The translations under genes and the position numbers were made by a program. A stretch of DNA of 64,000 nt from Collybiopsis luxurians FD-317 M1 (lineage: Eukaryota; Basidiomycota; Agaricomycetes; Agaricales; Omphalotaceae), in contig KN834749.1 in assembly GCA_000827265.1 (NCBI GenBank), forward strand, positions 1,911,500-1,975,499, read 5' to 3'. This document shows positions 47,301 through 57,530 of this stretch, piece after piece; positions within the stretch are counted from its first letter, which is position 1, and each line of letters starts with the position of its first letter. The notes beneath the pieces are model-generated. The model searched no databases, was not told where the DNA came from, and saw only the letters and a list, made by a program, of their open reading frames with translations.

Positions 47301-49998
47301 ATGCTGCATTGTCATTGAAATTACCTTTCCCAGACCCATTTCATCCGCGAGAATACCATTGATACCCTGCTCGTACAGCGTACCGAGCCAGTTCAAACCC
47401 TTTAGTTGGTATTCCTTCAGTTGGGCCATCAGCATTTTTGGCTGACCGATTGTTAGCTGTCCAGACAATGAAGTAGGATTCTGGAAGTTCAGCTCGTCCG
47501 AATCCACTGAAGGATGAAATTGACTTTGAGCTCTCAGTCCATTAGAACAGTATACTCACAGTCTAAGGGTATATGACCGTTTGACGTTTGTTCTGCCATC
47601 GACTCCTCGGCGGCAGTGGAAGTTGCGGAAGGACCAGCTTCATTTAACTCCTCAATTCCTGAATGCACTCGCTCTCTTGCCAGCTTGTTGGCTTCGTTCG
47701 TCTTCCTTTCGAAAGCAGCCTGTGCATCAAATTCCTGAGCCCGGTTTCGAGCGAGTTCTATGGCCTCTTGGGCATTGTGTCGAGCATGACGGTACAGGTT
47801 AGTTTGGTCCTCTACACTGGATGCTTAGTTTACGTATCCTTGCACGAAAGTAGACATAGCTTACCATCATCAAAATTGATTTCTCTGAGGCCATCGGGAC
47901 CAGCATCCGTAATTTCCGCACCTGCAGGAGCCTGTGCGACCGACTCTTCATCACCTTGAACCTCGGCAGCTGTACATCAAAAATCAGGAAAATGATCTTG
48001 TAGAAGTTTGAGGATACTCACTCTTGAGCTTGTTTCCAACGAAATGGCTGTAAAGCTCGGTTTGACTGATCAAGAACTCGAGCTTCCTGGCTTGCCTCGC
48101 CGCCTCGCGGCGCTCCTCTTCGATCTTGAGACGATCCATAGCCTCCTTCTGTTCACGCTTCCGAACGTCTCTTTCCTCTCGTTCGTTTTTCCTCCAAAAG
48201 ACTTGCATCTCGCGCATCAGGCGTTTGGCTTTCCCCTGGGCTTCTTTTGCGGTCCTGGTCGTCTTTGTGTAAGGTCGACGAGCCTGAAGTGACGCTAGCT
48301 TGGCAATACGTTCTGATTGAGCGAGTCGAGCTTGGAGGCCCACAGAGTGGTATTTGTACACCTGTGAAAGATTAGCGGTCTTGGCGCGGTTTTCGTTAAG
48401 ACTTGAAGCCTACCTTGACGACATCGCGTCTAGCAATATTTGTCCAGACTTTGCGTTGCGCCTCCTCCAAAGCTTTGACGCGTTTAAGCATTGTAGCATC
48501 ATCCATCTTCTTCGCTTTCTTCAGAGGAGGAATAACCTCACCCAGTTCAAAGATAACACCAGTGTTGACTGGTGCCGGAGACGATGCGCGAGAAATGGAG
48601 GGGGTAATGTCTCCGGCGATGGAAGGGGGAATTGAAGGTATTTCCTGGCCCACATCGGGCGCAAGAGATATAGGTACCTTCTTCTTCGGACCTGGCCTCT
48701 TCCGAGGAGGTTTGATAACAGTTTCGAGGCTACCCTCACGAGGAGCTGGCATGAAAGGGACCATCTTTCCTCTTACGATCTTGGCAGACGGAGGAAGGGG
48801 TTCAAGCATTGAGGGATCCACAAGGGTCCCACCGTCATCAACGACTACGTCTACTGCTCCGCTATCAAGCTTGCGCTTCTTGGTGGCATGTCTAGAGGGA
48901 GGAGGAGGATGGTTGTACTCATCAATCCCATCCGCGGCCAAATGTGCAGCTGGTCGCTTTTCTCCGGCTCTTCCTTTACGAGGGTGCGGCGGGGGTGCGT
49001 CCATTTCGTATTCTTGAAGAGAATCATCGTAGTGGGCGTCATACGCGTGCAGTGGGTAATCACTGGGCTCTGAAGAATATTGATAATCGTCAAAATGTTG
49101 AGGCGGCGGGGGCAGTGGAGAAGGGGGATGTGGAGGGAATCTGGATATTTTTCCAGAGTAATAATGTGACATGCGCTGTGCGCTGTGCTGCGTGCGTTCC
49201 TGGGGAGTGGGAACGGTCAGTTCGATGACACCACATTACACGCTCAAAGCCAACCTTTAGGCTTGCATGGAACCATTTCTCGATACGCTGATATCGCTTT
49301 CTTGACTCGAGCGCATACTGATCAACCTCTTCCATCCATATCTCCCTAGAATCCTCCAAATCGGACGACATAGCGGCTTGCTCTTCATGTCGCGACACCC
49401 CGGGCATATCTTCGCCGGGTGGCATAAAGCGAGCAGGAGTCTCGGGCTGAGACTGCCTGGTCCGCTGAGATTTCCGGGACGACTAGGGGTAAGAGAGGAT
49501 CAGTAACACCGGCATTTCAAGTTTTGGATTAGAGCGTACACGTCTAGAAGGATTATTATCCGTCTCATTCTTGGTTGTTTTCTTCCGCTTTTTTGCAGGA
49601 CCTTCGCCCTTGCCATTACTGGTCGTTTCCTGGAGGGCTGGCTGAGGTGGCGGTGGCGGAACAGCGTCGATTGGTGAAATTGGCTGATGGTGAACAGGAA
49701 CTCGGTCGCGGGCATTCCGAGGAGGGTCATTTGAAGCAGGGCTTGGGTCATACATCCACTGGTTTGTATGAGGATAGGGTTCGGGATGACCTGAAGTGGA
49801 AGGTGGACCGGGAAAAGCATCGGTCTGAGGTCGATGCTGCAGAGTACGTGGACCTGGTGCCGGAGTTGTTGATAAAGATGGCGATGACACGTCTGCATGC
49901 CCAGGAGCGACAGATATGGTCCTCGACGACGTGGGGAATGACGAGCGCGCTGACAAGGCCGGCGATGGCTCGTCATTGAGGATTCGACTGAGAGACAT
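44384..49998 (-). CDS. INO80: INO80 chromatin-remodelling ATPase
   Basis: Catalytic SNF2-type ATPase of the INO80 complex, which moves nucleosomes and edits H2A.Z. Sixteen exons (49998-49540, 49482-49255, 49199-48414, 48361-48022, 47969-47865, 47811-47560, 47506-47325, 47270-47016, 46962-46794, 46742-46534, 46480-46319, 46268-45980, 45924-45789, 45733-45104, 45052-44821 and 44764-44384) give 1604 residues. After a Pro-rich N-terminus comes the DBINO domain (basic, around 510-620). The ATPase core has ADEMGLGKT near 778, DEAQ near 887, LTGTPIQN, and in the second lobe [26 protein letters not shown] and [17 protein letters not shown]. The acidic spacer between lobes is large, as expected for INO80. 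The C-terminus has an AT-hook-like [15 protein letters not shown]. Intron 46793-46743 begins GCATGT. Confidence 0.96.
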
Positions 49999-50518
49999 TC
50001 AGAGTAAAATTTTGGGGATAATTTCTACTTTGTCGAAGACGAAAGGGATAATTGCCTCGTGGGTCCAGGCACAGCCAGAATTGCAAAGGAGTACACAGCA
50101 GTTTCTGAAGGGAGAAAAGACGAAAAAGGCAAAAAAATGAAAATACCAGGAGCAGAAAGGGAACAGAGTCAAGAAAGACAGAGGGAAGAGGACAAGCAAT
50201 GAAATCCGGAGCCACCGCTTGTGGGAACAAATGAAAACCGTAATACAGAGTTTTTTTCGCTCAGCGCATTCGATGCCATTTCCGGGCAATTCCCGTTTTC
50301 GGCAAAGTCATACACTCATCCTCGACCACCATCAACTTCCTTCAATTGCTCTTTATTCTGTCCAGTCTGAGTTCAGCTTCAGCTCCTTCATCCATTTTCT
50401 AAAGGTTTCTCAAGTCATCACGCTACTCTTGTCCTATTTTGTACACTGCCATCCGTCCGCCGTTGATCAAATGTTATATTCATCTTAACATGGTAATAGT
50501 TTAAATATGGTATAAATT
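49999..50518. other. Upstream region of INO80
   Basis: 520 bases with the INO80 promoter and the 3' end of the fumarase gene, both on the minus strand. The strand pattern is pyrimidine/purine-biased near the INO80 start. Open frames here lack coding character. Confidence 0.45.
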
Positions 50519-52652
50519 CTAAGGATCTGGATGAAGCATGAGTTCAGGTCGGACTTTTTCATCAAACTCCTCTGGTGTCAAGAATCCCAGAGCAACAGTG
50601 GCCTCTTTGAGGGTTGTTCCCTCTTTGTGGGCCTTCTTTGCACATTTGGCAACGTCTGTCATCAAGTTCGGTAAGACCCATACAAAGGGTTTTTTTTGAT
50701 CACTTACTGTCATATCCAAGATGACTGTTCAAAATGGTAGCTAGCATTAGCGATTCGTTAAGTAAAGTGTTAATTCTCTTCTCGTTGGCTTGAATTCCAA
50801 CCACACAGTTTTTGGTGAAGGAACGGGAACCTGTAGTTGGCGTATTAACGGTAAAACCTTATCGCCTAATATAGACCAAATTCTCACCATCAGCAAGTAA
50901 ACGGATGCTTTGCAGTACATTCTTGATAATAACAGGTTTAAAAACGTTCAACTTGACATCATCGTTAGTCAAAAGCTTCCAGAAGGAGAGAGCCAAGGAC
51001 TCGGATACTTACTTCGAATTGACCGCTAGAACCCGCTACGCTAACGGCGGTTTGGTTACCCATAACCTGAGCAGCGACCATGGTAAGGGCCTCGCACTGA
51101 GTCGGGTTGACCTTGCCTGGCATGATGCTACTTCCGGGCTCATTTTCGGGCAAACTCAATTCGCCCAACCCACATCGGGGACCAGATCCAAGGTAACGAA
51201 TATCGTTGGCAATTTTCATGAGTGAGCAAGCAACCGTATTGAGCGCACCGTGTGTTTCTACCATAGCATCATGGGCAGCGAGCGCCTCAAACTTGACGAG
51301 AAGAAAAAAAAAAAATTTAATGGAAACACAATTATCAAATCACAAACTAATCCATACCTTGTTTGGCGCAGTCTTAAAGTCAAGTCCGGTAAGCTTCGAA
51401 ATCTCGGCAGCGACTTTGACGTCGAAACCCTTTCTAGTATTCAAACCCTATATGCCGAGCCCTCAGCGAAATATCCCAAGCTTTGGGAGGCGGGACTCTT
51501 ACAGTTCCCACCGCAGTCCCTCCTTGGGCTAAAAGACTTAACCGAGGAAGGACGTCTCGTATGCGGGCAATGCCGTTGGTTACTTGCTGAACGTAACCAC
51601 TGAATTCTTGACCAAGGGTCAATGGCGTCGCGTCCTGACACATGGATGAACATGGAAGTAACAAGGTTGCAAGAATTGACATACTTGCAAGTGAGTTCGA
51701 CCAATTTTTATGATATGATCAAAGGCTTTTGCCTTTGCATCAAGGGCATCACGCAATTCGGTGAGCGCCGGTAAGAGGGTATGGTGAATCTCCGTGACGG
51801 CAGCGACATGCATAGCGGTAGGGAACCTATTCGGGGTTTAATCTTTGGCAAAAAGAGGAAAAGAATTCGTACGTGTCATTGCTACTCTGACTCCGGTTGA
51901 CATGATCATTTGGATGGACAGGCTTTTTTGAGCCTAGCTCTCCACCAAGAATCTCAATTGCACGATTGGAGATGACCTACATATATCCTCGTATCAGCAG
52001 AAACAACGCATACCTAGTATCTACGCACCTCGTTCACATTCATGTTGCTTTGAGTACCGCTTCCAGTTTGGAAAACAACAAGCGGGAAGTGGTCTATTAG
52101 TTTTCCAGAAATGACCTAGAAAAGATGAGCATGAAAGCATTCTTGGGTTGAAAGCGCGCGTACATCATCAGCAGCTTGCTGGATGGCCTGAGCAATCTTT
52201 GGATCCATGCCATAACCAGTATTAACAATTGCGGCAGCCTTCTTGAGAGTAGCAAAGGCCTTGATTAATGGAGGAGGGAGACGCTCGGAAGGACCACCAA
52301 TATCGAAATTTTGGAGAGAACTATGAGGAATCTTGAGAAATCCTTAGAGTTGCGCAAATCTGCGAAAGTGAACACACCGCTGGGTTTGGGCACCCCAATA
52401 ACGATCTGCAGGAACCTTTAGTTCTCCAAATGTGTCTCTCTCGATTCGATATTGCTGTCTCTGAACATTTCACGACGGTCACCACAAATTTTTGAACCCG
52501 GCAGAGATGATGCTAACCTGAGCGAATGTAGTGCTCAAATGACGAGCTGCTCGCGGATTTCTGAGCAGGAGGTGCTGGAAATGATGTATTAGGCTCAAAA
52601 GTTATATTTTCGAATAAAGACTTACTCTACTGTACTGACGAGCAGCGAACAT
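50519..52652 (-). CDS. FUM1: Fumarate hydratase, class II
   Basis: Fumarase of the TCA cycle, converting fumarate to L-malate. Thirteen exons: 52652-52626, 52574-52518, 52460-52378, 52320-52164, 52115-52029, 51976-51873, 51826-51685, 51634-51503, 51447-51358, 51291-51013, 50951-50888, 50830-50708 and 50655-50519, giving 493 residues. The first 30 residues are rich in Arg, Leu and Ser without acidic residues, a typical mitochondrial targeting peptide ending near a HLSTTFA segment. Signatures include [40 protein letters not shown] and the superfamily loop [11 protein letters not shown] at residues 346-356. It is divergent from PEX11 over 300 bases. Confidence 0.97.
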
Positions 52653-52952
52653 ATTGCTTGGAATGTGAATGAAGCGGGGAAAGATTTCGGAAGGCGATTA
52701 TTCCGTGTGCGTCCCGAAACTTCCCGAGCCTCTGCTGTCGCGGTCACAGCCTTTGCGAGCTACACTCTGCATCGTCGACGATGCCATTAACGACCTTTGT
52801 TACATTCTGTTCGGCGATTCGCTTCGAATTTGGACTTTCTCTCGTAAATTCGTCTGGAATCTTGCTTCGACCGGAAGGAAAATCACATGTCTCAATATAC
52901 TCTATAAGTATTTACTCTGGGCTGGTCTAAGTTTTCCACTCCAATCTCCACC
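52653..52952. promoter_or_regulatory. Divergent promoter FUM1 / PEX11
   Basis: 300 bases between the two start codons. No TATA box or CACGTG is seen. TTCCGAA and TTCCCGA-like repeats occur near 52688-52725. Shared control of a mitochondrial and a peroxisomal gene is possible. Confidence 0.4.
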
Positions 52953-54014
52953 ATGGCCACCATCGCTTCTCAAGTTGTTCTTCATCCAACTGTTTCCCAA
53001 AGTCTGAAATTCGGAGGTACGACTCTCGGAAGAGATAAGGTAGACCGTGTTCATATTCAGGCTTCATTGGCGCGTTCAGCTTGAATCTACAGACCTATCG
53101 AGCAATCCAATACTTTGCCAGATTTTATGCTTGGTTCTTACTCTCCAGAGGAGACAAGGATGCCGCTGCCCGCTGGAATGCACTCAAAACACATCTTGCC
53201 ACAGCGAGGAAGCGTACGTCAAGTTCTCGTTACACTAGGTCCAACAGTTATTCACATCAAACCAGTTTTACGATTGGGCAAGCCCGCTGAGCATCTTCAA
53301 GCTGCACTCAAAGCTTCTCTCGCGTCTAGTCCCGCAGCCGAAACGATCACTGCTATTGGAAGACAATTGTCGTATTTCGGGTCCGTACCATGCACTTGAA
53401 GTATTTATTCTTGTTTTGAATTTGGTCGGGCAGATATCTCTCTTTCGATGCCGCCGTCTGGATTAACGCTATTAAATTCTACTCCTTTTCAGCCGAGACA
53501 AACACCAAGGTCTTCAAAACAGCCAACCGGTTCTGGTTGGCTGGTATTCTACTCAGCATAGTCAATGGGACCCTTAAGGTTGGCGATTAATAGTGTTTTA
53601 ATCTCGCCACTCACTTCCCTTCAGAGCGTTCGCCTCGCCAGAGAAGAAAGAAGGTTGAAGCATTCAAAGACCTGGGGAGAAAAGGACGTCGCGCAGGAAG
53701 CAGAACAAGAAACAAGACTTAGCACCATAATCGCGTATGTTTTCATACCTTGTCCTCCGTTCAATCTCCACCAAACCTATTTTTGCAGTACTCGGGATGC
53801 CACCAGGCATCAACTTATCATTGACTTGCTCGATGTATGGATCCCAGCAACAGCTTTAGGTATATCGAACATGAATGAAGGTGTTCTCGGTATCTTTGGG
53901 TACGTGACTGTGTTTTAAACCTTTCATCGTACTCATAAGCTTCTCTTGTGCAGTTTGATTACTTCTTTGATGGCAGGCCAAAAGCATTGGGAGTCTGTGA
54001 ACGGGAAGAAGTGA
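52953..54014 (+). CDS. PEX11: Peroxisomal membrane protein PEX11
   Basis: Peroxisome membrane elongation and division factor. Exons are 52953-53039, 53093-53213, 53266-53380, 53434-53578, 53625-53734, 53789-53899 and 53954-54014, giving 249 residues, normal for fungal Pex11. The amphipathic N-terminal region ends in GRDKTYRAIQYFARFYAWFL, and KLLRLGKPAEHLQAAL follows, both hallmarks of the family. Two membrane segments follow (around WLAGILLSIVNG and the C-terminal GVLGIFGLITSLM). The C-terminus ends Asn-Gly-Lys-Lys. The splice at 53040-53092 is chosen because it joins GRDK directly to TYRAIQYF; an earlier possible donor at 53018 is rejected. Confidence 0.93.
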
Positions 54015-54075
54015 ACTTGCAAGAAAAAAAGTGTATATCGTAGAACAAGTAGTCTATAATTTGGTTTTGTCATTG

Positions 54076-54464
54076 CTAGCAGCTTGTTTTTCGTTTTTCG
54101 TCCAACTGTTGGTCTCGAAGCCTGAGATACTCTGTTCGAACTGTTTCCATTGGTTCAGGCCCAGTACTGGAAATATGGGCGCTGAATACATGGACCTAGG
54201 TCCGCAGAGACAAAATACGCACTATTTGACCATGCAGCTCTCCAAAACCTTGAGTTTATCTTTACAAGCCCATGCAACCGATATTAAACGGCCAGACATA
54301 CAATCCGTAAAATCTGGATTCAATAAGTTATGTCGGTGATGGTTCAACATTGGAATGAAAACACTCGACAGCACACCTCTGACGAGGGGGTCACATTCCT
54401 TCATAGCTTGAGCCTTGACTGCTTTGAGGAGACTTTCCTCCTCCCTTCGGGAAAGGGCATTCAT
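54076..54464 (-). CDS. CMC1: CMC1-type twin CX9C mitochondrial protein
   Basis: Intermembrane-space protein of the COX assembly CMC1 family, needed for copper delivery or cytochrome oxidase assembly. Three short exons (54464-54377, 54313-54223 and 54166-54076) give 89 residues; each frame is short, so the gene is easily missed. The first splice creates the Cys24-x9-Cys34 motif and the second segment has Cys46-x9-Cys56, the twin CX9C fold oxidised by Mia40. The third exon gives the family C-terminal pattern with VRTEYLRLRDQQLDEKRK. Exon phases agree over both introns (63 and 56 bases). It is tail-to-tail with PEX11 (61 bases) and head-to-head with lipoyl synthase. Confidence 0.86.
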
Positions 54465-54555
54465 CGACGAGATGGACGTTTATTCGAAAGCCTGTTGACG
54501 GCCCGCCATTTTCCGCAAGGGCCTTGGAAATTTGTAATCTATCTGCAATTTCACC
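54465..54555. promoter_or_regulatory. Bidirectional promoter CMC1 / lipoyl synthase
   Basis: Only 91 bases between the start codons of two mitochondrial genes. No TATA box. The region is moderately GC-rich with no repeated element visible by eye. Confidence 0.45.
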
Positions 54556-56041
54556 ATGACCATGAACGTTGTCGCCCGAACTGGGCTTCGTAGGTCTCTC
54601 GGAACTCGGCTTCTCGCAACACCTTCGACGCCTCCAATTTCCAAGAGTTCGTTTTCAGAAACATTGAATTCCGGCCCTTCCTTGGACGATTTCATCGCTG
54701 GAGACGCTCCCGACCGCGTGGTACTGGGCAACGCTCGAGGGCAAGTGTTACATATCTCAACTTGTATTTTCGTCTCACCGTCTTACACTAGGCCGCGACT
54801 TCCGTCATATCTTAAAACATCTATCCCTTCAGGTACCTCTTTCAACAAGATTAAGAAGGATCTCCGAGGTCTCGGGTTACATACCGTATGCGAAGAAGCA
54901 AGGTGTCCGAATATTGGAGACTGTTGGGGTGGTAAAGAAGGTGTAACGGAAGCTGAGGGTCGAAGTGCAGCTACGGCAACTATTATGGTGTGTACCTACT
55001 ACACCAGAGGCATCACTCACTCTCATTCTCCCCTCGCTTTTTCGTACAGTTGATGGGTGATACATGTACTCGTGGATGCAGATTTTGCTCTGTAAAGACA
55101 TCCAGAGCTCCTCCTCCCTTGGATCCACATGAACCAGAGAATACCGCAGAGGCTATCAGCCGATGGGGTCTGGGATACATAGTGTTAACCAGCGTGGATC
55201 GTGACGGTTGGTTTCCGCTCCTTTATCTCCAACTTCGTCTAATTCCTCCATGCAGATCTTGCAGACGGCGGCGCACATCATTTTGCAGAAACGATCGGCA
55301 AAATTAAACAAAAGTGTGCCCCTTTTTTCGTTTCCTTGCCTTCTTACTTAGCAAGCTTCTCAATTGAAGAGCACCACATATTCTGGTTGAAGCCCTGACA
55401 GGAGACTTTGCGGGTAATCTGGAGCACGTTTCTGTGGTAGCCAAATCGGGCCTAGACGTATATGCACACAATGTTGAGACTGTCGAAGAGCTGACTCCCT
55501 TCGTTCGGGACCGAAGGGCTACATTCAGGCAAAGTCTCAGAGTGCTTGAACATGCGAAGCGGCAAGGCGTTCGAGTAACCAAGACAAGTATAATGCTTGG
55601 TGTCGGCGAAAATGAATCCCAGGTCTTAGATGCACTCAAAGGTATGTTGATTTTCCCTGCAGAAACATGTATTTATACATATCGTTTAACAGAGCTCCGT
55701 CAAGTCGACGTGGATGTCGTTACTTTTGGCCAGTACATGAGGCCCACTAAGCGCCATATGAAAGTTGACCGCTATGTCGAACCATCTGAATTCGACAAAT
55801 GGAAGCAAGTAGCAGAAGATATGGGTTTCCTGTATGTTGCTAGTGGCCCTCTGGTTCGCAGTAGTTACAAGGTCAATATTATTTTATGCTCCATGTGTCT
55901 TAACACTCACACTTCACTCAGGCTGGAGAATATTACATTGAGAATGTTCTTCGTGGTAAGGGCGCTGAGAAGAAAACTGGTAGATTGGCAACGCAGGAAA
56001 TTCTCTCAGGAAAGTTAGAGGCGAGCGCATCATCGTCGTAA
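54556..56041 (+). CDS. LIP5: Lipoyl synthase, mitochondrial
   Basis: Radical SAM enzyme inserting two sulfurs into octanoyl groups on the E2 and GCV-H proteins. Exons are 54556-54740, 54792-54987, 55050-55206, 55256-55313, 55370-55641, 55693-55871 and 55922-56041, giving 388 residues. The N-terminus (basic, Ser/Arg-rich) fits a mitochondrial presequence. The auxiliary cluster cysteines are C95, C100 and C106 ([12 protein letters not shown]), the radical SAM CxxxCxxC is C133, C137 and C140 (CTRGCRFC), and the conserved RSSY motif near the end supplies the auxiliary-cluster serine. Intron 1 starts GCAAGT (54741), a GC-AG intron. A second ATG at 54562 is an alternative start. Confidence 0.95.
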
Positions 56042-56134
56042 CATTGGGACACTGAGATAGATGAAATATACAAAGTTATAATAATATGTACCCTCCGCTC
56101 TTTGATAATGATTTTTTTTAAAACAAACGACCAA

Positions 56135-57276
56135 TTATTCGATACTCAAATGATCGGCGTAGACGGCAAGTGTAAACTGGCTGGCTTCTGAGCTGTCAGC
56201 GAACCGAACAACTCCTACACACCGTCCGCTTGACTTCCCCGAAAACTCGTGTTCGCATACATCTATGAACAAAAGATTTACAGGCAATTGGTGGGCCGCG
56301 GGCAGAGAGAGAGTAATGTGCATGGTCAAGGGCAAAGATATCATACTGTTTGCAACATCCACGTTACGGAGAAGAGCAGGCGATGGATTGAGATGTTGAC
56401 GATACATAATACCCAGGGTATTTTCGTCAACATCTGTCGCCTTTGCCTGAGTCAAGCCCCAATTGGTAAAGATAATCATCGGTTTATGAGTACAGTGTAG
56501 GCGTTCCAATGCCGTTACAACGTGTCGAAAAGGATTATCCCATTCCATACTTCTGCGATTTGTGTGTCGCAATTGCTCCGAAGTGAATCGGTCAGGCCAG
56601 TAAAATGCGCTTAACGAGTCTAGCCCTACCATTCCAATTTCAGCTTCCGGAAGTTTGTTTTTGTGGTATGACGGTAAGTGAAGTAACGTCGCGGCTAGCT
56701 GTACAGAAGAGTTGGGACAAAAAAGATGCAGATTTCGTAGTGATTGATTTACAAGGAGTTCGATGACTTTGTCGGAGACCGGTATTGCTTCCAAGGCAAC
56801 TTTTAAATGCGATGTGAGCAAGCGTTCGAACCTAGCCATGTCGAATGACGCGTCCGTGTCGAAAATTACAGCTACCTTGTCCCACCCACCAAGCGATATT
56901 GACAAGTATGTTGTTGGGATCACGCACTTGATTATTAGGAAGTACAGAAGATGTGTTTTTCCCGAAGCAGGAGGACCTTGAATTTCTACCACGTCTCCCC
57001 GACGCAAACGGAGATTATCGAAGGGAGAGTGATGGCGTGTCTCAGACGCGTCAAATTTTGATGTTTGGAGATTCAGAGGCTCAGATTCTGGAATTGCAGA
57101 GTTATACTTGACTTCAGAGCACCGTGCGAAAAGTAAAAAAAAAGACCTTCAGATCTCACTGTGGCCAACAGCTGGAATGGAAAGTTAACAGCCTAGCGCT
57201 GCAATAGATCAGATGGTGGACTGACAGATTGAAGAGACTGTGAATGAATTTCTTGGATCATTTGGTTGAAATCCAT
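56135..57276 (-). CDS. XRCC2: RAD51 paralogue of the XRCC2 type
   Basis: Homologous-recombination RecA/RAD51 paralogue. Exons are 57276-57226, 57171-57147 and 57087-56135, giving 342 residues. The core begins LRLRRGDVVEIQGPPASGKT, with a Walker A GPPASGKT, followed by a LLYFLI helix and the Walker B-like IFDTDASFDMARF that is typical of XRCC2. A C-terminal segment ends in a hydrophobic beta pattern (FTLAVYADHLSIE). The middle exon is 25 bases. For the last intron I take the acceptor at 57088, giving a 56-base intron; an acceptor 21 bases earlier is also in frame but gives a 35-base intron. Yeasts lack XRCC2; basidiomycetes with an intact copy are less described. Confidence 0.82.
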
Positions 57277-57530
57277 GATGGCGAAGAGCAAGTGCTATGT
57301 AGGAAAAGTCCCACGAAAAGTTACGGCCGGCGGTGAAGACCAGGTGCTTCGCTGTTTTTCTTACTGCTGCTGTACACTGTGTATACTATATACCAGCAAC
57401 CTTCAAGCTCAACCTTCTGCAATCGTTGCATGGATATCATCCAACTCTGATACAAACTTTCAATCCTGTTTATATTTTCTCGTCTTTGACAGACTTGTAT
57501 CTTCACGACCACAACGACCTCTAACGAACT

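Noticed and set aside
48403..49017. Plus-strand open frame of 204 codons
   Set aside because: Antisense of the Pro-rich INO80 N-terminal exon; long only because of the biased codons on the other strand.
53018..53072. Earlier PEX11 donor giving a GFIGAFSLNLQ segment
   Set aside because: It removes the conserved GRDK before TYRAIQYF; the later donor at 53040 keeps the family motif and gives a normal 53-base intron.
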